Below, piece by piece: positions 27,865 to 36,052 of a stretch of DNA of 64,000 nt. The position numbers and the translations under genes were made by a program. This DNA is from Cognaticolwellia beringensis. Lineage in GTDB: Bacteria; Pseudomonadota; Gammaproteobacteria; Enterobacterales; Alteromonadaceae. The stretch covers positions 2,914,001 through 2,978,000 of the forward strand of contig NZ_CP020465.1 of NCBI RefSeq assembly GCF_002076895.1, written 5' to 3'. The notes below the pieces were generated by a model. The model was given only the letters and a program-made list of their open reading frames with translations, did no database searches and was not told the DNA's origin. Position 1 is the first letter of the stretch; the number at the start of each line of letters is the position of its first letter.

Positions 27865-29160
27865 ATGGAAATAATACTATCTCATGGCTCAACGTTAGTC
27901 ATGATCGCCGCTGCTGTTGGTTTTTTTATGGCATGGGGCATAGGTGCAAACGATGTTGCTAATGCAATGGGAACTTCAGTTGGTTCAAAAGCATTAACAA
28001 TTAAGCAAGCCATAATCATTGCAATGATTTTTGAATTTGCTGGCGCATATTTAGCGGGTGGTGAGGTTACATCAACCATACGTAAGGGCATTATTGACCC
28101 AGCGCAGTTTATTGATATTCCTGAGCTATTAGTCTTTGGTATGATCTCTGCGCTACTGGCAGCCGCTACATGGTTATTAGTGGCGTCTGTCTTAGGCTGG
28201 CCCGTATCAACAACGCATTCAATCGTTGGTGCTATTATTGGCTTTGCTGCCATTGGCGTAAGCCCTGATACTGTTGCTTGGGGTAAAGTCGGCGGGATTG
28301 TAGGTAGTTGGGTTATCACACCGTTAATTTCAGGTGTTATTGCTTTTATTATATTTAATAGCGCACAAAAGCTTATTTTTGATACCGATAAGCCATTAGA
28401 ACAAGCTAAACGTTATGTCCCTTTTTACATGTTTTTAGCGGGCTTTGTATTGTCGTTAGTTACGATTAAAAAAGGCTTGAAGCATATTGGTTTAGAGAAT
28501 ATCAATTTAGGTTTCTATAACTTTGAAATTGCTGGTGCTGGTGGTTACTACCTCGCAATTTTTGTTGCGGTTATTGTTGCAATTATAGGTAAGTATTTTG
28601 TTACTCGCCTTAAGTTCGATGAAAAAGCCGATAAAACTACGCATTATGCTAATGTTGAAAAAGTATTTGCTGTTTTAATGGTAGTAACGGCTTGTTGTAT
28701 GGCATTTGCCCACGGTTCAAATGACGTTGCCAATGCTATTGGGCCATTAGCGGCTGTTGTGAGTATTGTTGATAACGGCGGTGAAATTGCGAAGAAAGCT
28801 ACGCTAGTTTGGTGGATATTACCACTAGGCGGTTTAGGTATTGTTGCAGGTCTTGCGTTGTTTGGTCATCGTGTTATTGCCACTATTGGTAAAGGCATTA
28901 CGCACTTAACACCCAGTCGTGGTTTCGCGGCTGAGTTAGCAGCAGCATGTACCGTTGTTATTGCTTCAGGCGCTGGCTTACCTATTTCTACCACTCAAAC
29001 CTTAGTAGGTGCTGTGTTAGGTGTAGGAATGGCGCGTGGTATTGCAGCAATTAATTTAGGTGTAGTACGTAATATTGTTATCTCTTGGGTGATTACATTA
29101 CCAATAGGTGCAGGTCTTTCAATTATCTTCTTCTGGATAATGAAAGCGATATTTAGTTAA
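27865..29160 (+). CDS. Inorganic phosphate transporter, Pit family
   Basis: 431 residues, about ten to eleven membrane segments. The duplicated Pit signature is visible: GIGANDVANAMGTSVGSKAL near the N-terminus and AHGSNDVANAIGPLAAVV in the second half, plus STTHSIVGAIIGFA and ISTTQTLVGAVLGVGMA. Pit carriers import metal-phosphate complexes using the proton motive force, with lower affinity than Pst. The adjoining DUF47 gene fits the typical accessory arrangement. A strong terminator lies 27 bases downstream. Metal or phosphate specificity cannot be told from sequence. Confidence 0.93.
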   Translation: MEIILSHGSTLVMIAAAVGFFMAWGIGANDVANAMGTSVGSKALTIKQAIIIAMIFEFAGAYLAGGEVTSTIRKGIIDPAQFIDIPELLVFGMISALLAAATWLLVASVLGWPVSTTHSIVGAIIGFAAIGVSPDTVAWGKVGGIVGSWVITPLISGVIAFIIFNSAQKLIFDTDKPLEQAKRYVPFYMFLAGFVLSLVTIKKGLKHIGLENINLGFYNFEIAGAGGYYLAIFVAVIVAIIGKYFVTRLKFDEKADKTTHYANVEKVFAVLMVVTACCMAFAHGSNDVANAIGPLAAVVSIVDNGGEIAKKATLVWWILPLGGLGIVAGLALFGHRVIATIGKGITHLTPSRGFAAELAAACTVVIASGAGLPISTTQTLVGAVLGVGMARGIAAINLGVVRNIVISWVITLPIGAGLSIIFFWIMKAIFS

Positions 29161-29186
29161 TACATTCGCTAAATAGACTTTAAACG

Positions 29187-29212
29187 AAGCCAGTATTTAT
29201 ACTGGCTTTTTT
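29187..29212 (+). terminator. Terminator of the pit operon
   Basis: Stem AAGCCAGTA / TACTGGCTT with loop TTTA, followed by TTTT, 27 bases after the pit stop. Confidence 0.9.
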
Positions 29213-29383
29213 ATGTACAGGATGTACGGTATATCGCGGGTGCAAGGATGCACAGTAGCGTGTATGTACAGGATATACGGTATATCGCGGGTGCATGGAT
29301 GCACAGTAGCGTGTATGTAAAGGATGTACGGTATATCGCGAGTGCAAGGATGCACAGTAGCGTGTATGCAAAGGATGTCGCGT
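29213..29383. repeat. 51-bp tandem repeat, three full units plus a partial
   Basis: Units start at 29213, 29264 and 29315; a partial fourth starts at 29366. Each unit contains two short inverted repeats, GTAC AGGAT GTAC and GTGCA AGGA TGCAC, separated by GGTATATCGCGGG. Units differ by a few substitutions. Because 51 is a multiple of three, both strands have open frames through the array, but the encoded 17-residue repeats have no plausible start context. It is probably non-coding. The 234 bases from here to the tRNA show nothing else certain. Confidence 0.85.
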
Positions 29384-29617
29384 GTTCAATACCAACGATA
29401 ATCTGCGCTCACTATAGAATTAAGCGCAGTTATGCGTGTTAAACAACAGGTGTAATTCGAGGTGCTAGTACTATAATTGTCGGTTTTTTATGCGAACTGT
29501 AGTAATTATCAATGTAGGTAGAGAAAATGCCTTGCGAGCGAGATTAATTCCCGATATTATGTCGCCTCTTTCGAAATGAATCCGTTACTGAATTGGTTTA
29601 TTTCATTGAAAGACAGT

Positions 29618-29693
29618 GCCTTGATAGCTCAGTCGGTAGAGCAGAGGATTGAAAATCCTCGTGTCCCTGGTTCGATTCCGGGTCAAGGCACCA
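29618..29693 (+). tRNA. tRNA-Phe (GAA)
   Basis: 76 bases including an encoded CCA end. The acceptor stem GCCTTGA pairs with TCAAGGC. The D arm contains AGCTCAGTCGGTAGAGC, the anticodon stem GAGGATT...AATCCTC holds GAA at 29651-29653, and the T arm has GGTTCGATTCC. A hairpin terminator follows immediately, so it is a single-gene unit. Confidence 0.97.
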
Positions 29694-29699
29694 TATTAT

Positions 29700-29730
29700 A
29701 AAGGCCTGCAAGAAATTGCAGGCCTTTTTT
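29700..29730 (+). terminator. Terminator of tRNA-Phe
   Basis: 12-bp stem AAAGGCCTGCAA / TTGCAGGCCTTT with loop GAAA, then a T run, starting 7 bases after the tRNA. Confidence 0.92.
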
Positions 29731-29760
29731 GTTTCAGCTCCCAGGTGTTGTTAACTACAT

Positions 29761-29787
29761 AAAAAAGCCCGCGGAGTAGCGGGCTTT
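29761..29787 (-). terminator. Terminator of trhO
   Basis: AAAAAAGCCCGC GGAGTA GCGGGCTTT. Read on the minus strand, it is a GC-rich hairpin followed by six T, 26 bases after the trhO stop. Confidence 0.85.
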
Positions 29788-29812
29788 CATGATGTTGGAT
29801 ACTTAACAACGG

Positions 29813-30802
29813 CTATTTTTTCTGGGCCTGTTTATTGGCGCTTTTCGTTGCTCTTCGCTGCTCAATAACTTGTTTTATCTCTCCGCCAATATGGGCTTCG
29901 CCACGAGCTTTAGCCAAGTTGATTTGTTTTTCACGTTCTTGAAAACTACTTTTTTGTTCATCAGTATATTTATCATAACAACGCGGGCAACTCACGCCCT
30001 GAATATAATGTTTACTGGTTTTTTCTTCGTCGGTAATAGGGTAGCGACAGGCAAAGCATTGATCATATTTACCACGCTCTAAGCTATGGTTTACCGCTAC
30101 TCGGCCGTCAAATACAAAGCATTCGCCTTGCCACATTGTTTCTTGCTCAGGCACGTCTTCAAGATATTTTAAAACCCCGCCTTCTAAATGATATACCTCT
30201 TCAAAACCTTGTTCTTTTAAGTAGGCAGTAGACTTTTCACAACGTATGCCACCAGTGCAAAACATAGCGACTTTTTTGTGTTTATCTTTATCTAAATTTT
30301 TAGCGACATATTCAGGAAATTCACGAAAAGTTTCAGTGTTTGGATTCACCGCATTTTCAAAGGTACCAATTTCTACTTCGTAATCATTACGCGTGTCTAT
30401 CAGTAAGACTTCAGGATCAGAAATAAGAGCATTCCAATCTTTAGGTTTTACATAGGTGCCAACGGTTAATGTTGGATCGATACCTTCAACCCCCATAGTG
30501 ACAATTTCTTTCTTCAATTTAACTTTAGTGCGTTGAAATGGGTTTTCTTGATGAAAAGAGCATTTAGATGATACGCCTGAAAGGCGACTGTCACTATTGA
30601 TGAAAGCTAGTACTACGTCTATGCCGGCTTGTGTGCCAGCAATAGTACCATTAATACCTTCAAGTGCTAAAAGTAAGGTACCTTTAACTGAGTTATCTTC
30701 CATTACTTTTTGCAATGGTAGTTTAAGGTTTTCGAAATCTTCTAAGCGCACAAATTTGTACAGTGCACAAACCGTTATGTTATTCATATAGTATTGACCC
30801 AT
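29813..30802 (-). CDS. trhO: tRNA uridine(34) hydroxylase TrhO
   Basis: 329 residues. An N-terminal domain ([26 protein letters not shown]) is followed by a rhodanese domain with catalytic Cys in [17 protein letters not shown], then a Cys-rich C-terminal segment ([24 protein letters not shown]). TrhO (YceA) uses oxygen to hydroxylate U34 of certain tRNAs, the first step to 5-methoxy- or oxyacetyl-uridine. The ATG at 30787 ([12 protein letters not shown]) is an alternative start closer to the usual N-terminus. It lies next to a tRNA gene, which is probably coincidental. The 328-bp gap before the next gene shows no feature beyond AT-rich promoter-like sequence. Confidence 0.92.
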   Translation of the reverse strand: MGQYYMNNITVCALYKFVRLEDFENLKLPLQKVMEDNSVKGTLLLALEGINGTIAGTQAGIDVVLAFINSDSRLSGVSSKCSFHQENPFQRTKVKLKKEIVTMGVEGIDPTLTVGTYVKPKDWNALISDPEVLLIDTRNDYEVEIGTFENAVNPNTETFREFPEYVAKNLDKDKHKKVAMFCTGGIRCEKSTAYLKEQGFEEVYHLEGGVLKYLEDVPEQETMWQGECFVFDGRVAVNHSLERGKYDQCFACRYPITDEEKTSKHYIQGVSCPRCYDKYTDEQKSSFQEREKQINLAKARGEAHIGGEIKQVIEQRRATKSANKQAQKK

Positions 30803-31130
30803 TGAGCGAGCCTGATAGTAAGTCAGGAGCTATAGATTGAATGTAAACCTACCCTTTAAAGCAGGCGTGTTAATTTATCATCAATTGATGAAGCGGCAGC
30901 ATTCTAGCAAATGTGACTTCGGGCTAAAAGTGTTCATCTTGATTATTTTTTAAATGGCGGGTTATTCCGTTGTAAACTAGAGTCTGCAACATATTGTTGA
31001 CAGTTGTTTATCAGGTATATTTTCTTGGCATAGCCTTTATTTAAACGCTTGTTATAATATTGCTCATTGCAAATTTAATCATGTGTGTTGTACACACGTA
31101 TTTCACCTATTTTCTGGAGTTGTTTAGCCC

Positions 31131-32453
31131 ATGTCTAACACCAATTTACTTAATGAAACGCATAATCCGGCTTTAATCAGTTGGGTCGAGTCAGCTAATG
31201 TCGAAAATTGTGATTTTCCAATACAAAACTTACCCTTTGCTAGCTTCAAGCGTAAAGGCAGCACTGAGGATTTTCGAGCAGGTGTTGCTATTGGTGATCA
31301 AGTTATAGATTTAAAAGCACTTTTTGCTTTAAATATTTTTACCGGAGATGCGCAACTTTCATTAGAACAATGTTGTCATTCGCAATTAAATGCTTTTATG
31401 TCGATGGGTAAACAGTTTTGGAGTGCACTACGTCAAACATTATCACAAGCGTTAACACAAGGCTCACCATTTCAAGAGAAATTGGCGACCTGCTTAGTTG
31501 CTCAAGCTGATATTGAATATGCTCTACCTTGCCAAATTGGCGACTACACTGATTTTTATACTTCAATTCACCATGCAACTTCAGTCGGCATTAAGTTCCG
31601 CCCAGATAACCCATTGTTACCAAATTATAAGTGGGTGCCAATTGGTTACCATGGTCGTTCTTCTTCAATTGAAGTTTCAGGTAGTGATTTCAAGCGCCCT
31701 AAAGGCCAAACTAAAGCGCCAACAGCGACTGAGCCTTCTTTTGGTCCATGTAAACGTTTAGATTATGAAATGGAAGTGGGCATATTTATTGGTAACGGTA
31801 ATGATTTAGGTGAGCCTATCAATATTGAAAATGCTGAAGATCACGTTTTTGGTATGTGTTTATTCAACGATTGGTCGGCACGTGATATTCAAGGTTGGGA
31901 ATATCAGCCTCTAGGTCCATTTTTATCGAAAAGTTTTGCCTCAACAGTTTCACCATGGATTGTCACATCTGAGGCGCTAGCACCTTATCGTGTGCAATGG
32001 ACACGTGATGAAGCCGATCCTCAACCATTGCCTTACCTAGAATCACAACAGAATCGTGAACTTGGCTCTTTAGATTTAAACCTACAAGTATTAATTGAAA
32101 CTGAAACAATGCGCAATGCCGGTCAAGATGCGGTGCAATTGTCACAATCAAATTTTAAAGACTCATACTGGACCGTAGCACAAATGGTAGCGCACCATAC
32201 GGTTAATGGCTGTAACCTTCGTTCAGGTGATATGTTTGGTAGTGGTACGCAGTCTGGTCCTAATCCAGAAGAGGCAGGGTCGATGCTCGAATTATCAAAT
32301 GCAGGTTCAGAGCCTATTAAATTGCCTAATGGTGAAACGCGCACTTTCTTAGAAGATGGTGATTGTGTGATCATGAAAGGTTGGTGCAAAAAAGACGGCG
32401 CTGCTCGAATTGGTTTTGGCGAAGTAAATGCAACTATTTTAGCTGCTGATTAA
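31131..32453 (+). CDS. Fumarylacetoacetase
   Basis: 440 residues of the FAH family. The N-terminal SH3-like part contains LPFASFKRKG, and the catalytic domain has DYTDFYTSIHHATSVG with the catalytic His, WVPIGYHGRSSSIEVSG, LDYEMEVGIFIG, and the metal-site region LFNDWSARDIQGWEYQPLGPF. It hydrolyses fumarylacetoacetate to fumarate and acetoacetate, the last step of tyrosine and homogentisate degradation. The genes for homogentisate dioxygenase and maleylacetoacetate isomerase are not adjacent. It is a single gene between a long upstream gap and its own terminator. Confidence 0.94.
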   Translation: MSNTNLLNETHNPALISWVESANVENCDFPIQNLPFASFKRKGSTEDFRAGVAIGDQVIDLKALFALNIFTGDAQLSLEQCCHSQLNAFMSMGKQFWSALRQTLSQALTQGSPFQEKLATCLVAQADIEYALPCQIGDYTDFYTSIHHATSVGIKFRPDNPLLPNYKWVPIGYHGRSSSIEVSGSDFKRPKGQTKAPTATEPSFGPCKRLDYEMEVGIFIGNGNDLGEPINIENAEDHVFGMCLFNDWSARDIQGWEYQPLGPFLSKSFASTVSPWIVTSEALAPYRVQWTRDEADPQPLPYLESQQNRELGSLDLNLQVLIETETMRNAGQDAVQLSQSNFKDSYWTVAQMVAHHTVNGCNLRSGDMFGSGTQSGPNPEEAGSMLELSNAGSEPIKLPNGETRTFLEDGDCVIMKGWCKKDGAARIGFGEVNATILAAD

Positions 32454-32476
32454 AATCATTATTTCTTCAATTAGAT

Positions 32477-32504
32477 AAAGCTCCACATTGTTGGAGCTTT
32501 TTTT
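32477..32504 (+). terminator. Terminator of the fumarylacetoacetase gene
   Basis: AAAGCTCCA CATTGT TGGAGCTTTTTTT: 8-9 bp stem and seven T, 24 bases after the stop. Confidence 0.9.
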
Positions 32505-32608
32505 ATGGTTAATTCATCAAATAATCTGAATTTAGCAGAAAGATTGATTCCTCTACAGCCACCGCCATTAACAAGTTGTTAACTTTTTTGATGTATATTT
32601 AACCTCTC

Positions 32609-32624
32609 CTTACGTTAACGTAAG
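32609..32624. promoter_or_regulatory. Perfect 16-bp palindrome, candidate operator
   Basis: CTTACGTTAACGTAAG is fully self-complementary and lies in the 543-bp gap before the first TonB receptor gene. The shape resembles operators of MerR- or TetR-type regulators of amino-acid and fatty-acid catabolism (LiuR-like), but I cannot assign it. The same gap has a direct repeat of GGTTACA at 32768 and 32779 (11-bp period). No gene is visible in 32505-33047, and no cobalamin or other riboswitch signature was recognised. Confidence 0.5.
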
Positions 32625-33047
32625 CTGTAACTTTTAAATTAGTTCATTTTTTTTTACATTTTTTTACATACTTTTATTTGATTAAATATGCAAAGACAGT
32701 TTACTTAATACGAGAATAATCGCAGATTACTAATTTGAATGTTGTTCTATAGCGCACGCAGAATGTGGGTTACAGGTCGGTTACATATGTTGATAGCCTG
32801 TGAATAGGTATTGAATAGCTTTGCATATCATTCCTTTTTAACCATTTTTTGTAATAACTGAGAGAAAATCATCCCTTGTAATGTTTTTCTAGCTGTTTTA
32901 TAAAAGTATCAAGCTCTTTGGGTTAATCGAACGATTTATAACGCATTAGTGGTGTTGCGAATAACACATTGAGCAATAAACAATAAAAATAGCTATCAGT
33001 AAAATAGCTAACTAAAAAAGCATACTCATATATTAGGAAGAAATAAC

Positions 33048-35633
33048 ATGTCTACAACATTCCGTACAGGCACTTTAGCCCTTGCTGTTGGCTTAGCTCT
33101 TGGTACAGCCCCTAGCTTTGCCGCAGGTTTTGAAGAAACATCGAAAGTAAAAGCAAAAGATGTAGAGCGCATTGCCGTCGTTGGCTCTCGTTCTGCCCCA
33201 CGTTCAGTAGCTGATTCTCCAGTGCCAATTGATATTGTTGGTGGTGATGAGCTTGGTAAGAATGCTTCAAGTGACATGCTAGACATGTTACAAGCAGCTG
33301 TACCATCATTTAACGTTCGTCAACAACCTATCTCAGATGCGGCATCGTTTATTCGTCCCGTTAACCTACGTGGCCTTTCATCTGATTCAACATTAATTTT
33401 ATTAAATGGTAAGCGTCGTCATCGTGCTTCTGTTATTGCCTTCCAAGGTGGTGGTGTTAACGATGGTGCTCAAGGTCCTGATGTTTCAGTTATTCCTAGT
33501 GTTGCCTTAAAACAAGTTGAAGTATTACGAGATGGTGCTGCCGCACAGTATGGTTCTGATGCTATTGCTGGTGTAATGAACTTTGTACTTAAAGATGACG
33601 CTGATGGCGGTTCACTTTCTGTTAAACAAGGTTCTTACTACGAAGGTGACGGCGACTCTACTATTGTTGACGGTAACATTGGTTTACCTTTCACCAAAGA
33701 TGGTTTTGTTAACCTTTCTTTTCAATTAAAAGAATCTGATGCTACTAGTCGAAGTGTACAACGCCCTGACGCACAAGCTTTAATTGACGCAGGTAATACT
33801 AATGTAGCAAGCCCTGCAATGACTTGGGGTAATCCAAAAATTGAAGACGATATTACATTATTTGGTAATGTTGGTCTTGATTTAGGTGACGATAAAGAAT
33901 TTTACATGTTTGGTAACTATTCAAGCCGAACGGGTACTGGCGGTTATTATTATCGTAACCCACAAAACCGTGGTGGTGTATTCACCGACGAAAACGGTGA
34001 CTTATTAGTGGGTGCTATGGATGGTAATGCTGGTGCATGTCCAAACATCGCTATTACAGCTGCTGATGTTAGAACTCAACAAGATTACATTGACGGTGTT
34101 GCTAACAACGATAATTGTTGGGCATTTAATGAACTACTGCCTGGTGGTTACACGCCGCAATTTACTGGTGATATTAACGATACTTCATTAGTGATGGGTA
34201 CACGTGGTGAAATTAAAGGCGGCTTCTTAGATCAAGCTATGTATGATATCAGCGGCTCAGTTGGTCGTAATAAATCAACTTATACTTTAGTTGACACAGT
34301 TAACCCTTCAATGGGTGCGTTGAATGCCGATCAACCAGGTCTTTCGTTTGAAGCGGGTTCTTATATTCAATTAGAGAAGTCTTTTAATGCTGATTTAGTA
34401 AAAGGCATTGACATGGGCTTATCAGAGCCAGTGAATTTTGCAACTGGTCTTGAATGGCGTCAAGAGAGTTTTGAAATTGTGTCAGGTGAGCAAGCTTCAT
34501 GGAAGCAAGGTCCACTAGCAACTCAAGGTTTTAGTGTGGGTTCTCATGGTTTTGCTGGTTTTTCTCCTGAAGCACAAGGTATTAATAAACGCCAAAGTAT
34601 TGCAGCTTACATCGATGTTGAAGCATACATTACTGAAGACTTTTTATTAGGTGCTGCATTACGTTATGAAGATTTCTCTTCATTTGGTAATACCACTAAC
34701 TATAAATTAACAGCGCAATATCAACTTAATGATGAGTTATCTTTCAGAGCTTCTCATAGTACCGGTTTCCGTGCACCAACAGTTGGTCAAGCCAACGTGG
34801 TAAATACGCAAACATCATTGGTTAATGGCGAGCTAATTCAGTCAGCAACTTTCCCACCAACCCACCCTGTTTCGGCAGAGCTAGGTGGTGTTGAGCTTCA
34901 ACCTGAAGAGTCAGTAAGTTATGCATTAGGTATGGTTTACCAAAGTGGTGATTTCTTCATGACAGTTGATGCTTATAATATTGAAGTATCAGACCGTGTA
35001 GCACAAACTGATAAAGTATTTATTACACCAGCACATGTAGCTGCATTACAAGGTAAGTACCCAAGCCCTGAATTACTACTAAATGGTTCAATTACTTTCT
35101 TTGCTAATGATTTTGACACTACAACTAAAGGTGTTGATATTGTTGCTAACTACGGTATGGAGTTATTAGAAGGTGACACTAAGTTTAGTCTTGCTTATAA
35201 CTTCAATGCTACTGAAGTAGATGACCCAGGTTTGTTTACATCTGGCTTTAAAGTACGTCGTTTAGAAGAAGGTATTCCTGAGCATCGTGCAACGTTTACA
35301 GTAGCTCAAAACTGGGAAAACGTTAGTATGTTTGTACGTGCCAACTACTTCGGTGAATGGTTTGCAACACATGCTGATGAACCTGATGAGTTCAGCTCAT
35401 ACGGTTGGTCAGAAACTGTAGGTTCTTCTTACACTATTGATGCTTCAGTTAGCTACTTCTTAAACGATAGCTGGACATTATCAGTAGGTGCTAACAACTT
35501 ATTCGACAAAGAAGCACAAGAGCTTCAAAAAGATGGTGGCGCTTACGGTGTAGTTAGTGGTAAGTACTACGAAAGTGGTCCATACGACTATAATGGTGGT
35601 TACTACTACGTTAAAGCCGCATATAAGTTTTAA
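33048..35633 (+). CDS. TonB-dependent outer-membrane receptor 1
   Basis: 861 residues. Signal peptide (MSTTFRTGTLALAVGLALGT...SFA), a TonB-box-like ERIAVVGSR, a plug domain at about 60-180 (PVPIDIVGGDEL, SFIRPVNLRGLSSDSTLILL, VEVLRDGAAAQYGSDAIAGV) and a large barrel ending in aromatic-rich strands (GGYYYVKAAYKF). A long extracellular loop near 325-365 has a pair of Cys. The substrate is unknown, with no adjacent enzyme or inner-membrane transporter. AGGAAGAAATAAC precedes the ATG. It is a close paralogue of the next gene, sharing the leader sequence and the terminator, and arose by tandem duplication. Confidence 0.94.
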   Translation: MSTTFRTGTLALAVGLALGTAPSFAAGFEETSKVKAKDVERIAVVGSRSAPRSVADSPVPIDIVGGDELGKNASSDMLDMLQAAVPSFNVRQQPISDAASFIRPVNLRGLSSDSTLILLNGKRRHRASVIAFQGGGVNDGAQGPDVSVIPSVALKQVEVLRDGAAAQYGSDAIAGVMNFVLKDDADGGSLSVKQGSYYEGDGDSTIVDGNIGLPFTKDGFVNLSFQLKESDATSRSVQRPDAQALIDAGNTNVASPAMTWGNPKIEDDITLFGNVGLDLGDDKEFYMFGNYSSRTGTGGYYYRNPQNRGGVFTDENGDLLVGAMDGNAGACPNIAITAADVRTQQDYIDGVANNDNCWAFNELLPGGYTPQFTGDINDTSLVMGTRGEIKGGFLDQAMYDISGSVGRNKSTYTLVDTVNPSMGALNADQPGLSFEAGSYIQLEKSFNADLVKGIDMGLSEPVNFATGLEWRQESFEIVSGEQASWKQGPLATQGFSVGSHGFAGFSPEAQGINKRQSIAAYIDVEAYITEDFLLGAALRYEDFSSFGNTTNYKLTAQYQLNDELSFRASHSTGFRAPTVGQANVVNTQTSLVNGELIQSATFPPTHPVSAELGGVELQPEESVSYALGMVYQSGDFFMTVDAYNIEVSDRVAQTDKVFITPAHVAALQGKYPSPELLLNGSITFFANDFDTTTKGVDIVANYGMELLEGDTKFSLAYNFNATEVDDPGLFTSGFKVRRLEEGIPEHRATFTVAQNWENVSMFVRANYFGEWFATHADEPDEFSSYGWSETVGSSYTIDASVSYFLNDSWTLSVGANNLFDKEAQELQKDGGAYGVVSGKYYESGPYDYNGGYYYVKAAYKF

Positions 35634-35656
35634 TTAAGCCCATAAGTAAAACCTGA

Positions 35657-35686
35657 AAAGCCATATCAATTGATATGGCTTTTTTA
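35657..35686 (+). terminator. Terminator of TonB receptor 1
   Basis: AAAAGCCATATCAATTGATA followed by TGGCTTTTTT forms a near-continuous palindromic stem with a T run, 24 bases after the stop. It is homologous to the terminator after receptor 2. Confidence 0.9.
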
Positions 35687-35828
35687 TGTCTGATATTTAG
35701 GACTTGTTTGGGCTATGTTGCTTGTATTATAAAATGTGATTGATAATTTACGCTTTAAATTATTGTAAAACGAAGTAGGGGGTATTAGCTTTTAATTACA
35801 GATTCAACAAAATTTCATATTACATACT

Positions 35829-35942
35829 CACTCATATTCTGCTGTTAGATATAACTAATTTTAAATGGCGACATTGCATTTAGCCTTTGTTTTGTAATCA
35901 CTTCTTGAAAATAAAACCTTTTAAGCCATGTTCAACAAATGG
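35829..35942 (-). pseudogene. Decayed fragment of the cca 3' end, duplication scar
   Basis: The minus strand reads PFVEHGLKGF before two in-frame stops, against PFVEQGLKGF near the C-terminus of the intact Cca at 38837-40105. The DNA aligns on past the cca stop into its downstream flank: 35763-35828 resembles 38777-38840 (TATTGTAAAAC then GAAGTAG / TAAGTAG, TTTTAATTACAGA). At 35941 the match to cca ends and a match to the leader of TonB receptor 1 begins (GGTGTTGCGA, as at about 32950). This is the junction of a tandem duplication of the receptor gene plus the neighbouring cca end. Confidence 0.88.
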
Positions 35943-36052
35943 TGTTGCGATATATGTATTTAGTATTAAACTATAAAATAGCTAACTCTAAAAAAGCTAC
36001 TATTAAGAGCAAATTCATATATTAAGCATATTTATTATTAGGAAGAAATAAC

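Noticed and set aside
27882..28319. Minus-strand ORF of 145 codons inside the pit gene
   Set aside because: It is antisense to a well-conserved Pit transporter; its Pro/Ala/Thr-rich translation is typical of a shadow of hydrophobic codons.
29213..29383. CRISPR array
   Set aside because: The 51-bp units are contiguous without unique spacers, and no cas genes are nearby.
29180..29395. Minus-strand ORF of 71 codons through the 51-bp repeat (HTRYCAS-type repeats)
   Set aside because: The reading frame stays open only because the repeat length is a multiple of three; the plus strand is open too. No start context or signal is visible.
29548..29565. Possible fourth copy of the PspA-island operator (CGATATTATGTCG)
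   Set aside because: It lacks two bases of the left arm, is not palindromic over the full motif, and is not placed on a promoter.
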